A program made the translations under genes and the position numbers. Below the pieces are notes generated by a model that saw nothing but the letters and a program-made list of their open reading frames with translations, was not told where the DNA came from and ran no database searches. Positions 9,101 through 23,224 of a DNA stretch of 64,000 nucleotides are shown here, in pieces (the first letter of the stretch is position 1; each line of letters starts with the position of its first letter). Source of the DNA: Dermatophagoides farinae (lineage: Eukaryota > Arthropoda > Arachnida > Sarcoptiformes > Pyroglyphidae); NCBI RefSeq assembly GCF_024713945.1, contig NC_134678.1, forward strand, positions 7,564,001-7,628,000, written 5' to 3'.

Positions 9101-12100
9101 TGTTGTTGTTGTTTTTCGGCTGGCTTGCGTCTGGTCAGCTGATTTTGTTTTTCGCTACCCAAAAGATCCGTTTATGATCCTCTGATGGATCAAAAAATTT
9201 AAACCTTGGCCCAGGGAAATACCCGAAGCAGAGATAGAGAGAGTAATAATAATAAAAGGTAAAAAGAAAAAAGGTGTGAAAAAGAATGAAAAAAAAGTGT
9301 GGACACGTAAATGTCAATTTGTCATGTCAAAAAAGCCAAAAAAAAAAAAATGACATTTCTGTCAGTAACTATATGTGAACCTACAAAAAAAATAAATAAA
9401 TGACGATTACAGAAAACACCGAAAGGTTACACACACACACACACATGCACGGTCACACAAATTTTGGTTAAATTGTTGTTTACTCAAGGAGTTGGCTATT
9501 CGTAGTTGCCATTTTCATTCATTCATTGAATTCAATTCAATCCAATTTTCATATACCTGACAAACGAAAAGAATTCATGACTTTCTTTTTTTTTATTGTT
9601 GTTAAAAATTTAATTTGATGATGATTTCAATGAATTTTATTTGTGTCTATTGTGATTGATTGTATATCGATATATCGATAAAAATCGTTCATGATGATAT
9701 ATAGAATTTCATCAATTTTTTTCGAATTTCAATCAGCAGGTGTCCACAGTTTATTTGTTTTTTTTTTTTGCTTGATTATTGAATTAGTCGTCGCCGTCAT
9801 CGTCGAATGAGATTTTTTTTTATTTATTTACGAATCAAATCCATATCATGAATGAATTTATAATTTCGTCGTTGAAAAATACAAAAAATTAAGACCAAAT
9901 GTAAATATATTGACCATTAAACGGCCCAAATGATTATCAACAATGATTTGTTCCAAAATATGACCAAACTATCCCACTTTCTCCATGATATTCCATCTCC
10001 TCTCTTGATTTGTGATTCGATTGGTATGCACGGAATGTTCAAGTCGGTCAATTCAAATGAGATTTGTTTTCTTTCTCTCTCTCTCTCTTTCTCTATTTCA
10101 TTTGAATTTGTTTTACTTTTTACACTTTCAAAGTTTCTTTCGGGCTACCACTGGCTATATGATGAACCAAAAAAAAAAAAAAAAAAAAAAAATTTTTCCC
10201 CGCCGATCTAATTTGCCAAATGGTTACATATATTCGACAATCTTTTTCCTCCTAACTTTTCAAGATGGCAAATTTTTTTTTTTTTTTTTTTTTCTCTCAC
10301 ACCTTAAGATGATCGAAATGATGATGATGAAAAAGGCCGACCAGGTGATATAACGTGTGTGTGTGTGTGTGTGTGTATCAAATCTCAGCATGGATCCTGA
10401 TGATGATGACGATAAATGTCGGAACAACCAAACAAATAACAACAACAACAACAACAACAGAAAATGGAAAAAGAAATAGAAATTTTGAAACAAATTTTTT
10501 TTTTTACAATCATCTTTATCATCATCACCATTATACAATAACAATTCATTGGAAAAAAAAGAAGAATTTTATTTTTTGTTCCTTGAAATTTTGTTTTTTT
10601 TAATACAAAAATTTATAGCAAAATTTTTCTCAAATTGAGAAGAGAAGAAAATTTTTTTTATTGCAATTTTTTTTTCTTTTGATTTCCGTCTGACGGACAG
10701 AATGAAATGATGAACATGTTTTTTTTTTTTTTGTTGTTTGGCGAACAAATCGGATTAACTCATTTCAACTTGTTGTTTTTTTTTTCTTTGATTACCATTG
10801 AATTGATGTTCATATAGTGAGGATTATGTTGTCAAAAATGGCGACAAACACCCACTGTGATCATCATCATCATCATCTTTACCATCATTTTGATCAGATT
10901 TAAAGATGCCATATGAATGAATGAATGAATGAATGACTGATGATGATCATTGATTCCATAACCTAACTTATTTGTTGCTATGTCTTTTTTTTGTTCATTT
11001 CATTTTTTTTTTTTTTTTTTGAATAGGAACATTGGATTGCCATTTTTTTTTGGTAGTAGTACCACACCCATTAGCACGTGTGGTCAGCCGAATGAATCGA
11101 ACCAAATTAAACCGAAAAAAACGTGTATGTGCCATTGTTGTGGCAAAACATCGAAGCCAGAAAACGTGATATATCGTGATCTATGACCTGATGATGATGA
11201 TGATGTGATTGTTGCGTGATTACAATACTAAAATACATAATACAGCTCATCATTTACCAGATATTTACGATGCAAGTGGTGCCAATTCATAACGTTAAAA
11301 TTTTAATTTAAAACTAGTGTCGCCATCTGTTGACGACGACGCCTATATTTACACATTTTTGAAATTTTTGACGCCGTCGATCACCTGTTGAATATGCTCT
11401 GATTTGTAGTTACTATTACTGTGAAAGGATGGCGCCGGTTCTGATCAAATAGTTTATTTTAATGATAACAGGTAGCAGCACATGCACATCAAATTGATTA
11501 GCAATAATTTGTAATTCTTGTAAAAATAACGGCACAAAACCAGCACCATCCGTTTTCTCGACTAGCAGTTTGCTCATCATGTTCACAAAGTACGTCCCAG
11601 CTGTGGCTGCAATTGCCATTAATTTCAATCATCGAACTTGATTGAATTGAATTTTTATTTAAATTGTAATTGTCAGAAGCGAAAACGACTGGCTTAAATA
11701 AATCATGATGATGATGATGGTTTGAAAGAAAACGCATTGCTCGTTTGGAAACTAACTGAAACAGCGACGGCTATCCACTGAATGAATGATGCAAGATGGC
11801 ATGAAAGTGGTAAACAACAAAATGAACAGCCCGAACAAACAAACGAACCAACCAATCAACCGACCAAAGTAAGAAAAAAAATGAATGAATAATATGAATG
11901 AACGAATGAATGATGATGATGATGATGAAAAAAAACGATTCAAGCTGCCAGCTGACAGGAGCGAGATCACCGATTTTTCACTATTCACTGGCCGAGTCTC
12001 CATAAATTGTGCGTGTCTAATGTTCATGTGTGTGTGTGTGTGTATTGTATATTTGTATGTGCTTTGTTCACAATGATGAGAATATATTCGGCAAGAAAGA

Positions 12101-13338
12101 GTGTGTTGTTTTTTTTGGTGAGTTTTTTTTCTTTTTTTGTTTGATTCATTTTGTTATTGTTGTTGTTGATTCCATTTTTTTTCACATTCATTAGCTTCCA
12201 ACATTGTTTATTTTATTGAAATTCGTGATTTTACCATTTTCAATTTGATCATCAAATTAATGAATCTCTTTGTGACCGACAAATTTAATCAAACCGAAAT
12301 CACATCAATCTAAAAGGTATGTCGAAAGAAAACTGACTTTCTATATAAATCAAGCTTAATGATGATTATAATTACCTAAATGGTCTATTTTTGTTTTAAT
12401 TGAAAAATATTCGAAAGGCAAGAATTCGATATTTATTTAATCATTATTGATTCATGAATTGTTTTCGGTCATTTTTGTATTTTGTTTTTAACAATTTTCT
12501 GTTGATGACCGCACTCCGCGTTGTATGTGGCCAATAGCAAATATCGAATATTTGACCACAAGCCGAGTTGACCGATTGTCACTCTGTAGTATATAGTAAT
12601 AAAATGATAATAATTGTCATTTGGCTTCGTCAAATGTGCCTCAAGCCTTTTTGGATCGGTGTTTTTTTTTCTCTTTTCTTGTCCGTCATAATCATATTCA
12701 CATGACAACAAGAATTATTCGTTTATTTAGGTCCGAACACTTTTTATGATATGTGTTTTTATTGTGTCCACCCTATTAAAATCTCTTTTATCTTGAATAA
12801 TTTTTTTTGAAGGTGTGAAATGTACAAAAACACAACACCTGTAAAATCACTCGAATAATTTGATCGTTAGATCCTAGTTCGGCCACAATAGAAAATAAAA
12901 ACAAGAATCGACTCATGATTCATTTCTTGTTGTCATTCTAACTTGTTTTTTACCAAAATCAAGATTTCTGTCCATAATTGAGCTAATTGTTTCAATTTAT
13001 AATCGCCGGAAATTACGCCCCAAAAAGACATCAATTGTATTGATGGTGTGTGTTTGTGTGTGTGTCGGAAATCGTGGGCGAATATTTTTTTTTCTCTCGT
13101 TTTCATTTTTATCAATGGGATGAAATTTGAAAATTTGCAAGCTCCGAGATTCCTTATTTAGAATATCAAGTTTTGTTTGACAATCGTATTGGTGGTTTTA
13201 TGTGTATACAAATACAACACACATATACAAATTGTGTTTACATTTTATGTTTAGAAATTCATCTCGTTAAATTGTAACAATTTTTTCTTTTTCGATTAAT
13301 TTCTGATTTTTTCTTTGCAGCTTTATCAACCACGAAAC
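6170..13338. other. Divergent non-coding region between gremlin-like gene and Sulf
   Basis: About 7.2 kb separating two genes transcribed away from each other, so it should contain both promoters and any untranslated exons. Sequence is dominated by poly-A/T, (CAT)n/(GAT)n and (GT)n tracts, for example (GT)11 at 10355-10376 and homopolymers near 10171-10190 (A) and 10269-10292 (T). An acceptor-like TTTCTTTGCAG ends at 13320, implying a 5' UTR intron for Sulf. A block at about 11250-12000 is less repetitive than its surroundings and holds the motifs CGCCATCT and GGCGCC plus one balanced 67-codon minus-strand frame. A small hairpin lies at 7833-7859. No gene could be supported elsewhere. Confidence 0.55.
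10355..10376. repeat. (GT)11 microsatellite
   Basis: Uninterrupted GT dinucleotide repeat read directly from the sequence, in the gremlin-like/Sulf intergenic region. Confidence 0.95.
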
Positions 13339-16300
13339 ATGAAAATGTTTATAATATATAGCCTTTATTATTGTTTTTGTTATTTGTTTTTGATCAACCA
13401 AATTTCCTGTGATGATGAAATTTTATCCAATTTCGATGAACAAAATGACAGTATTAACATTAATGATGATGATGAATGGACAAAAATTTTATACATTACA
13501 CCGATACCATCACCATCAAGCAAGAATATTTCTTCTTCTATCGAACCGTTCATATATAACAATAACAATAATAATAATGTTGCCAAACGGAAATTACGAA
13601 AACAACAACAACAACAACAAATGAAAAACAAATCAAAAAATCATCATTATCGTAAACATAAACATCGACATCGATTACAACGAAAATTTATGAAATTTCT
13701 TAGACAACAAAATCTTATATTAATGAAAAATTAATGGCGATAAACATCTGAAATCATTGGATAACAAGACAATGAAATCAATGTGGAGAAATTTTTCTAG
13801 TCATTATTATTCACAAAATCCAATGTTACCATTTTTTGAAAATTATTCTTATGGTGTACAACCGATGATCGATGAATCAATATCGTCAATTGATCAAAAT
13901 CAGCTTAATCATCATAAACGTCGAAAAAATAATTCATCACCAACGAAAAAACCAAACATTATATTCATTTTGACCGATGATCAAGACATTGAATTAGGAT
14001 CAATGAATTATATGCCAAAAACCATGAAAATAATGGCCAATCAAGGTGTCCACGTGAAAAATGCTTATTCAACTACTCCGTAAATTAATTTTATTCTATA
14101 ATGAATTGTTTCAAAATGTTCTTTTTTTCTTCTCACACAGAATGTGCTGTCCTAGTCGTAGTTCAATATTAACCGGTCTTTATGTCCATAATCATAATGT
14201 TTATGTGAGTTGAACCTGGTTAAACCATTTTTTTAAAAATAAAATTTTTCCATTTCAGACAAATGGTGAAAATTGTAGCTCAACACAATGGCAACAAACA
14301 CATGAACGTCAAACATTTGCCACATATTTACGTGATTTTGGTGGATATCGTACCGCTTATTTTGGTAAATATCTGAATGAATATAATGGTAGCTATATAC
14401 CACCCGGTTGGTCCGATTGGTCAGCATTGATCAGAAATTCTCGTTATTATAATTATACATTGAATGTTAATGGTGATAAAATTCGTCATGGTTTCGATTA
14501 TCATCTTGATTATTATCCAGATCTAATACTGAATGATAGTCTACAATTTATTCGTTATTCAAAACGTTTTTTCAATTCCAAACCTTATCTAATGGTATTG
14601 TCATTTCCATCACCACATGGGCCAGAAGATTCAGCACCACAATATCAGAATCTATTTATGAATGAAAAAAGTCATAGGTTTGTTCAGAATAGAAATTTGA
14701 AATTGATGAATTTTTCATTAAATATATTTACTTTATTGTTTTTAGGACCATGAGCTGGAATTATGCACCAAATGGCGATAAACAATGGCTATTAAGGAAT
14801 ACGGACAAAATGAGCCACATTCATCAGGAATTTACCGATTTTTTGAATGCAAAACGTTTACAAACATTACAATCGGATCGATGAAGCTGTAAATCAAATA
14901 TTTCAAGAGCTTAAAAATTTAAATGAACTTGGTAAACACAGTACACTTGTTTGTTTACACATTACATAACAATGATCAAATCGTTTTGTTTAGATAACAC
15001 TTATATTATTTACACTTCTGATCATGGATATCATCTGGGTCAATTCGGTCTAGTCAAAGGAAAAGCAATGCCATTCGAATTTGATATACGTGTTCCATTT
15101 TTTATTCGTGGTCCAAATGTTCCATCTGGTAAAATGTAAAGAGTTTTTTATTATAATTTTATGGAGATTATATATTATTAAAACATGTTTTTTCTTTTTA
15201 TAAAACTAGATTACAGCAAATAGTTCTGAATATCGATATTGCGCCAACATTGTTGGATATTGCCGGCATAAGAATACCAGAACATATGGATGGTATATCA
15301 TTTTTACCATATATCCGATTGTTAATGAATGAAAATTCTTCTGAGAAGAATATCGAACGTTTGAAATTGATGAAAAGAGACACATTTTTAGTGGAAAGAG
15401 GGTATGTGTTTTGGAAAAATTTAATTTTTCACTTTAATCATGTCGTCGGTTTATTTATTCAGGAAATTTCAAACATTCAATAGCCATAATAAACACAATA
15501 ATATTGATCGTCTATTGATTCCAATTGTTGGGAAAAAACAATGGCTACAATTTCAATGCCTGAAATCGGAATATCAAAGTCCTTGTCGTGCTAATCAACG
15601 TTTCGAATGTTTCGTTAATATTAATGGTGTACAACGAATTCGTAAATGTCCATCAATCAATCGTAAAAATTTTATTCGTTCACAAAAAAATTCACAAGGT
15701 GAATGCATTTGTCCACCATTATCGACCACAAGTGTTTTAAAAAGAAATATCGATTCGATACGAACACTAAAAATGGATTATCATCATCGACGTCTGAAAA
15801 AGATGCGACGCAAACAGCAACAAAAGCGTGAAATGAGATCTAAAAATTTTTCAAATCGTGCGCGTCGAAGTGATAAATTTGTTTTACGCCTCCCGGATAA
15901 TAGATTATCAATCGATATTGATTTTGATGTTCAAGGTGTTTATGAAATGAAAAAATTGATTGAAATTTCAAAATCATCATCATCATCCAGTTTATCGATT
16001 GAATCGAATAATAATAATTCTAACCACGATAATCGATTATTGTCGCCGAACAATAATAATAATTTGGCCAATATTACTACTAGCCAACTGGTATCGATAC
16101 TAGACAATAATAATCCTGATGACTATGATACATTCGCTGACCTGGCTAATTATACCGATTATCTAAATCGTACATTTTGTACAGTAACTCGTAGTAATTT
16201 TTCGATAGAATGTTCAGAGGAAATCTATTCAAATCATCAAGTATGGCGTGAAAAGAAAGATTATATTAATGCTGCAATCATTGAATTACAACGACGTTTA

Positions 16301-17658
16301 TCTGAGTTGAAAGGAATACGGAGATATATCAATGAAAATAGGCCATCGTCATCATCATCGTCTTTGTCGTCGTCGTCGAATCCATTGGTTTTAGGCAAAA
16401 AATCAAACCCAAAAATATTGAATGAAGAAAATGAATGTTTTTGTCCGAAATCAATTGCCACCACCACTATCATCCAAGACAATGATGATGATGACAGTGA
16501 CAACTACAACAACAACAACAACGAAAACAGTGAGGACAATTATTATGATGATCATCATAATAAAGAAATGAACAACGATAACAACAACAAGGAAAATGTT
16601 AGTGATCTGTATCACGATGGAATGGGACGACGACGGCTTATTCGACCATCATCATCGATGATGGTCGAATCAAAAATTATATTCATTGATGATGATGATG
16701 ATGATGTTGGCAATAATCATAATAACAATTATGCTGGCCATCATCATCATCATCATCGTCATCGAACGCCATTCAATCTAAAACGTTGGCTACGGCGTCG
16801 AGAGAAGAAAATTCGCCGACAAGATAAATTTGCAAAGACTGAATGTAAAATGGCAGCCAATGGACATATGAATTGTTTCACCCACGATAACGATCATTGG
16901 AAAACGCCACCGTTATGGACAAGTAAGTTTTTGATGATAGCGACGATGGCACAACGACAATGGAAACTTATTTTTTTCTTTCTTTTTATTTCTTTTTTTT
17001 CGAATGAAATCCATTCACGACTGTCATCATTAACATCACATCACACTATCGACGTCCTTCCACCACACAAACAAACGAACACACACCACTTATACGACAT
17101 CCATGAACGAAATTTTTTTTTTTTTTTTTTTTGATTTCTTCAATTCACAAAGATGGACCATTTTGTTTTTGCCAAAATTCACTCAACTCTTCATTTTGGT
17201 GCATGCGAACCATCAATGAAACACATAATAATTTATATTGTGAATTTGTCACCGGTTTTATTACATATTATGATTTGGATAAGGATCCATTTCAGGTAAT
17301 AAATACAATGGATTATTGATGTTTCTATTGTTTCGCCATTTTTAAAAAAAAAATCAAGTTAACCTACATATTTTTTTTCTTTCTTTCTCCTCTTTCATTC
17401 ACACACACACATTTACATTAGCTACGAAACTTGATTTTTGATTTAGATTTTAATGTTGTCGAAGAAATGAGCCGACAATTGGCACGATTAAAATCCTGTT
17501 CCGGAGCATTCGATTGTTCCACCACCAATAATGCCGTTTCATCGACAATCGTCGACAATATTCAATCATCAACCAATTTGATTTCAAAGAAAAAAACTTT
17601 AAAATCTTTGCCATTTCGAACATCGTCACAGCGATTGATTTCATCGTCAATCAGATAA
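13339..17658 (+). CDS. Sulf1: Extracellular heparan-sulfate 6-O-endosulfatase (Sulf)
   Basis: Secreted or cell-surface enzyme that removes 6-O-sulfates from heparan sulfate and so tunes growth-factor signalling. Nine coding exons: 13339-14079, 14141-14204, 14259-14677, 14746-14931, 14994-15135, 15210-15401, 15463-16922, 17153-17295, 17422-17658, with GT..AG introns in compatible phases. An N-terminal signal peptide ([19 protein letters not shown]) precedes a low-complexity segment, then [12 protein letters not shown] (metal-binding), [12 protein letters not shown] with the Cys (codon 14145-14147) that is converted to formylglycine, [42 protein letters not shown] and [11 protein letters not shown]. 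Exon 7 encodes the long basic/acidic hydrophilic domain, and the last exons the conserved [13 protein letters not shown] and [11 protein letters not shown]. Two +1 shifts, in an A-run at 13726-13730 and near 14879, break the frame; without those two bases the CDS is 3582 nt, about 1193 residues. Drosophila Sulf1 is of similar size as I recall. The gene may be intact with assembly errors, or decaying. Confidence 0.93.
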
Positions 17659-18106
17659 TAGTAAAGAGAATATTTGACAGAGAAAAAAAACACGAAACAA
17701 TCATCACCATCATATAAATGCGATAAGTGATCGATAAAATGTATATACAATGTATATAAAGGTAAAAACAATCGATTATCTTTCTTTTGAAAGAAAAAAA
17801 CGTTTTGCTCGTTCAAGCCTAAAGTGACACATGTTTCATTTTGAATTCAATTGAAAACAGAGAGAAATTGAAACAGAATGGTCAAATCATGAGCCCGAAT
17901 CATGGAAAAGATGTGTGAAAAATAAGGTAATTTGTGTCGATTATATATTTATGATGATGATGATGAATCAACTAACATTTAGTTTTCTGCATAACTTTCA
18001 GAGATACCATTCGCTAAAGAACAATTGAATATTGATTTCCATTCACTATAAACGATAATTTGTGGTCGGGAAATTTAGCATTGCATGATAAAAAAAAATG
18101 AAGATG

Positions 18107-18112
18107 AATAAA
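18107..18112 (+). terminator. Candidate Sulf poly-A signal
   Basis: AATAAA about 450 bp after the Sulf stop codon. It is the clearest plus-strand hexamer I noticed in the presumed 3' UTR, but AT-rich DNA makes chance matches common. Confidence 0.3.
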
Positions 18113-21100
18113 ATCATTTAATAACAATGATATATATGAATAGATCATCATTATTGAAAGAAAATGAAAGAAAGTAAAAAAAGAAAGATTTTCTCCACAT
18201 TGTCTTTTTTACAAATGAACAAAAAAACCTAAATTTGGTAGTCAAAATGTGATAATAATTCATGACTGTTGTTCGAGAGAAAAAAAACGATTACCCGATG
18301 TGGCTATCATCATCATCATCACCATTATTGAATCAATCACACATCAACATTGTGGATGTTTGTAACAAAATACGAGACCACGTGCAATATTATTGTTACC
18401 ATATTTGTATCTGTATATGATGATGAATCTTGTAAAAAAAAAGAATTTTTCTTCTTTGTTATTGTTTCAAAATATCATCACGATTATATACTAATTTTCT
18501 TTGCGTGTATTAAAACATGATGATAATGTAAATGCTTTTAATATATAAATGGCCATTTTGAATGACGATAATGATGATGATAATTGGTTTGAATGAATGA
18601 TTATCAATAAGTGCCACTGATGAATGAATCAATCTATCCATCAATCCAGTTAGAGAATGGATCATGTGGATTTTTTTTAACGTTTCATTTTCATCATAAT
18701 ATGATTGGATTGGATATAATAATCGTGATAGCTTCTAGCTTTTGTTTTGTTTTTTTTTTGTTCACTCTTCTCATATTCTTTTTTTCATCATCATCATCAT
18801 GGTGATGATGATGAAAAACATATGAGGAACAAAAAAAAAACAAAAAAAATTGCTTATAATGGCCATCTCTCTCTCTATGTAATAAACTGTGAGTGTGTTT
18901 AATAAGCAGCAAGTTTTTTTTAAAAAAATGATGCTATTATCTTTAGCCATCAATCAACAAGAAAAATACCAAGAAAAAGACGGTTTCTTTCGATAATGAC
19001 GAAAAAAAATATATAAATACACGCGTTTAGCTTGTTAGAAAGGATTTTCTTAACACAAAACAAAAGAAATTAAATCCAAATCACTAAAGAATTAGTGGGG
19101 AAAAAAAAAATTTTTTTCTTGTCTGATAAAACAAAGAAATGGAATGAGCCATTTTAGAGATTTTCGATCAATATCACAACATCCTCATCATCAAATCGTA
19201 ATAAATCATTCTTTTTGTTGTTGTTGTTTAGTATTTATTATTGATCAATCAGCTTCATCGTCATCATCATCATACTGATATATTGATATATAATGAATGA
19301 GAAATTGTTTGAAAACAAACGAATGACTGAAAAAATGAAAATTTGTTTTCCATGAGCATGCCTAACCTTATGTACAATAACAACAAAAAAAACAACCACC
19401 ATCACCGTCATATCATCATCGATTGAAAATTCAGGTAGAAAACAAAAATGATGACGACGATCCATGTGATTATGGTGTGTATATGATCAAATCAATCATC
19501 ATCGAACAGACAAAAAAAAATAAGCAAATGAATAGAGACCAATATTGACATGAGAAAATATATTTCATATTTTACAATAATCAAATCAATTGTTTAATGC
19601 GAATGGGGAAAAAAATCCTTAAGAATCCTTTATTGTGTGTCGATTCAACAAATAAAATTTAAAAAAAAACAATTGAAATCAGGGTAATCTGATTTCGTAA
19701 AATTGACCTTGTCGGTTGTGTTGTGTGTGTGTGATTTTTGTGATTCAACAACAACAACAACGGGATACGAGAGAAAAAAAACATTTGATGTTTTTTTTCA
19801 TCCAAACAAACACACTTTAAAAAAAACCATATACAGGCGAAACCTTATTTATCTTGTCAATTGGCAATTGTAACACACACATACACACACAAAAAAAAAC
19901 AAGAAGAAAGTTGGATAGAGAAGAAGAAAAAAAAAATCACGCAATAATCGATCTAATCAAATTCGATTCGATTCAATGAAAAGGGTGGTGGCAAATTACG
20001 AAATATTATATATTCACAAACACACACCCCAAGATTTATTGTTTGAATCAAATTTTTTTTTTTTTTGGTTTTTCGATATTGTTTCGGTGATACCGGTTTG
20101 AATTTTTTTTTTATTTTGAATGAACAAAAAAAACAAATACAAAGATTGTTTTGATTTAATGTCATTTTTCTTTTTTTTTTCAAATCAAAACATTTTCTAT
20201 GACAAATCACAAACCAATACATATAATACATATAATATATATCGATTGATGGTGGTCCAATCTGATGATGATGATGATATGAAGCAAATCGACGAAAAAA
20301 AAATCAATGAATAAATTTGTTATCAAACAAAAAAAAAGAACGAGGATACAGATATCAAATATTGGCTAGAATAATAGATTTTGATAAGAAAAAAAGAGGA
20401 ACAAAGAAAGAAATAGAATGTAGCGACAGGCAGAAATACAAAAAAAAACCTACACGATACATAGTGAAACACAATGGTCGATTTGGACAAAATTATTCAA
20501 TCAATTCGATTGAATCAAACATACACACACATAGAGCGAAAATAATAACCAAAAATCAAACTTTTCAATCAAAGAAAGAAGCAAAATACAATGATACCTG
20601 TGTGACTTGAATTGATTGTAGCCACAGATAATGGCATATGGAATACAGGAAAAAAAATAAAATGAATCAAAATTGAGATCGATAGATAAACTATATATAT
20701 CATTATCAGAATTCATTATCATTGACGATGATGATGGTGTCAATTGTCAAAGATTGATTATGCACAAAACACACACACACACACCGCCGCATAGACAGTG
20801 AATGAATGAATGAATACATTTTATGGTCACAAAAATTGAGTGATGACATTATTATCATCATCAACAACAACAACAAAAAGAAATGAAAAAAAAATTTAAT
20901 GATCATTATCATTGTATGACAATCAACAACAAAAAACAAAAAAAAAATCACAAATGAGACATAAAGTTATCGAGAAAAAAAATTGCCAATCAATGAAAAT
21001 AGCCGATTATTCTAATGGAAAATTTTTCTGAATCATTGAATAAACGGAGAACAGAAAATAAAAAAAATGATCAATTCATTTGCAAACACGGAATTGGTCA

Positions 21101-23224
21101 GATAAAGTGAAATTGTTTGCAATCATCATTTAAATAATTATATATGGTCATTATCATCATCATCGTCGTCTTTAGGCTGTTTTTTTACTTGATGAATTTC
21201 ATAAAAAATCAACATCAAATTGGAATATATTTTTTTTTGTTTTCGAAAATTGTTGTTCAAATAGGAAAAATAATATGTCAAAATGAAGGTTTTATAGTTT
21301 ATGAAAATATGGAAATAATTGTGATGTAAAAAACAAAACAAAACAAAAAACAATCATCATCATCGTCGAACAAAACAATTGGCACCATCATCATCCAATG
21401 ATGTTGATGCATAATTGACTACTATTCGTCCATTATCCATCATCAGTGAATTCAATAACGACAAAGACATTGATTTGTTTAATCAAATTCATTCATACAC
21501 GTTGTGAGTATGGGCAAAGATTTTTTTTTCAATTTACATTATTATCATCATCATTCGATATATTCAATCATCGATTCTATTAACTAAACAGTATGACAAT
21601 AATCAGACCAAGAAAGCAAAAAAGAAAAAAAATCATCAGCATCTGTATCGATGTCTAAATAAATAAATAAATGAATACAAATCAAAATGATGAATATTCC
21701 GGATATTTGTGGTTGATTATCATCAATGTGAAATCAATGAAAAAAAGTATCAAGTCATTTATCGATAAGATCTTTGTAAATATGTAAAGAGACATTTCAT
21801 TTCATTTCATCATACACACACACACACACAAACGACAAGACATTATGGTTGTGAAGAAAAAAAAACAACTTTTTTCTTTGGTAACCAAAAAAAAAAAAAA
21901 AATTGTCGTAGATATGATTCGATGAAGATCATCATCATCATCATCGAATGCAATAAATTGTCGCCAAACACATTTGCATTCAATTTTTTTTACCATGTAC
22001 ATTTTTTTTTCTCAGTTGGTTCAATCAAATCAATCAATTTAAACGAAACGAAGAAAAAAAAAACAACAACAACAACAACACTAACAAAACAGAGTTTCGT
22101 TAGCTGCTGCCATAGGTTGTTGTTGTTCATTATTTTTTCTTTCGCTTGTTGTTGTTCGTTTTTTCAAGAAGAGAATTTAACTTTAAACAACTACAACAAC
22201 AACAACAGGCTTTGAATAGAAAGAAAAACTTGGACAACTTTTTGAAACTGTCAATCAAAATGAATGAATGAATGAATAGGGATGAAGAAATTGGTAAAAG
22301 AAGAATAATGCATCCATATTTTCATATACATACAAATAAACATCATCAACAATGATGATGATGTTGTTGTTGTTGTTGTTGATCATGAAAAAAAACAAGA
22401 AAAAGAAAAAGTGATGAAAATTGACATGACAAGAAGGGATTGAATTTTTTTTTTCTTTTTTTCGAAGAACAACAACAACAACAACAAAGAGAAACAGAAC
22501 AGAACCCTGAACAGACAATAAAATGAACAAAGCATCTATCCTATTATGATGATGATGATGATGATTGTCAAACAACAACAACAAAACAGGCAAATGATTT
22601 GATTTGATAACAACAAAAATGATGATAATGATAGACAAACTGGTCTGCAAAAATCAAAACAAAATTATTTCATCAAATCATTGAGAAATTCATAAAAAAA
22701 AATCAATGGTTATGAATGGTTGGAAGAAAAATTAAGATTGATTCATATAACTTACCAAGGGCAAAAGTTTTTGATGTTGGAATTTTGGGAAACTAAAATG
22801 TTTGGAATATAAAATTTTGTATATGATTAATAATGGTAGAAATTTGAAACAATCATCATTCATTATTATTATTACCATTGTCATTAAATTTCAATCAAAT
22901 TTAATTTTTTTTCCAGTTGCAAAATTTGGATCGTTTTTTTTTTGTTCTCCACAAACACAAACGACACACATGGTTTTTATACATTTTTTGGGCATTATGA
23001 CAAAAAAAAAATTCTGATGATTACTTGATGTAAATGATGGTCGAACGAAAACAAAACAAAAAAAACCTTCATTTGAAGTGGGAAAAAAATTGTCATAAAA
23101 GAAAACGGACCATAAATCGAATATAATAATCATTTCAAAACACAAAACGAACTCAAAATGAATGAAAAAAAATTGCAACTCATTATTTAAATCCTTTCAC
23201 ATATCACGTTACACGCCCAAAATT

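Noticed and set aside
11080-11110. GAATCGAACC resembling a tRNA T-loop on the minus strand
   Set aside because: The flanking five bases do not pair as a T-stem and no A-box or acceptor stem is found at the right distance.
10980-11186. Small Cys-rich frame ending CMCHCCGKTSKPENV
   Set aside because: Begins in a poly-T tract, has no ATG context or signal peptide, and only four cysteines in a short stretch; probably chance.
16261-16503. Minus-strand frame inside Sulf exon 7
   Set aside because: Antisense shadow of the Asp/Ser/Asn repeat-coding exon.
20317-20610. 97-codon Lys/Arg-rich plus-strand frame
   Set aside because: Composition is explained by A-rich DNA and it shows no recognisable domain or splice signals.
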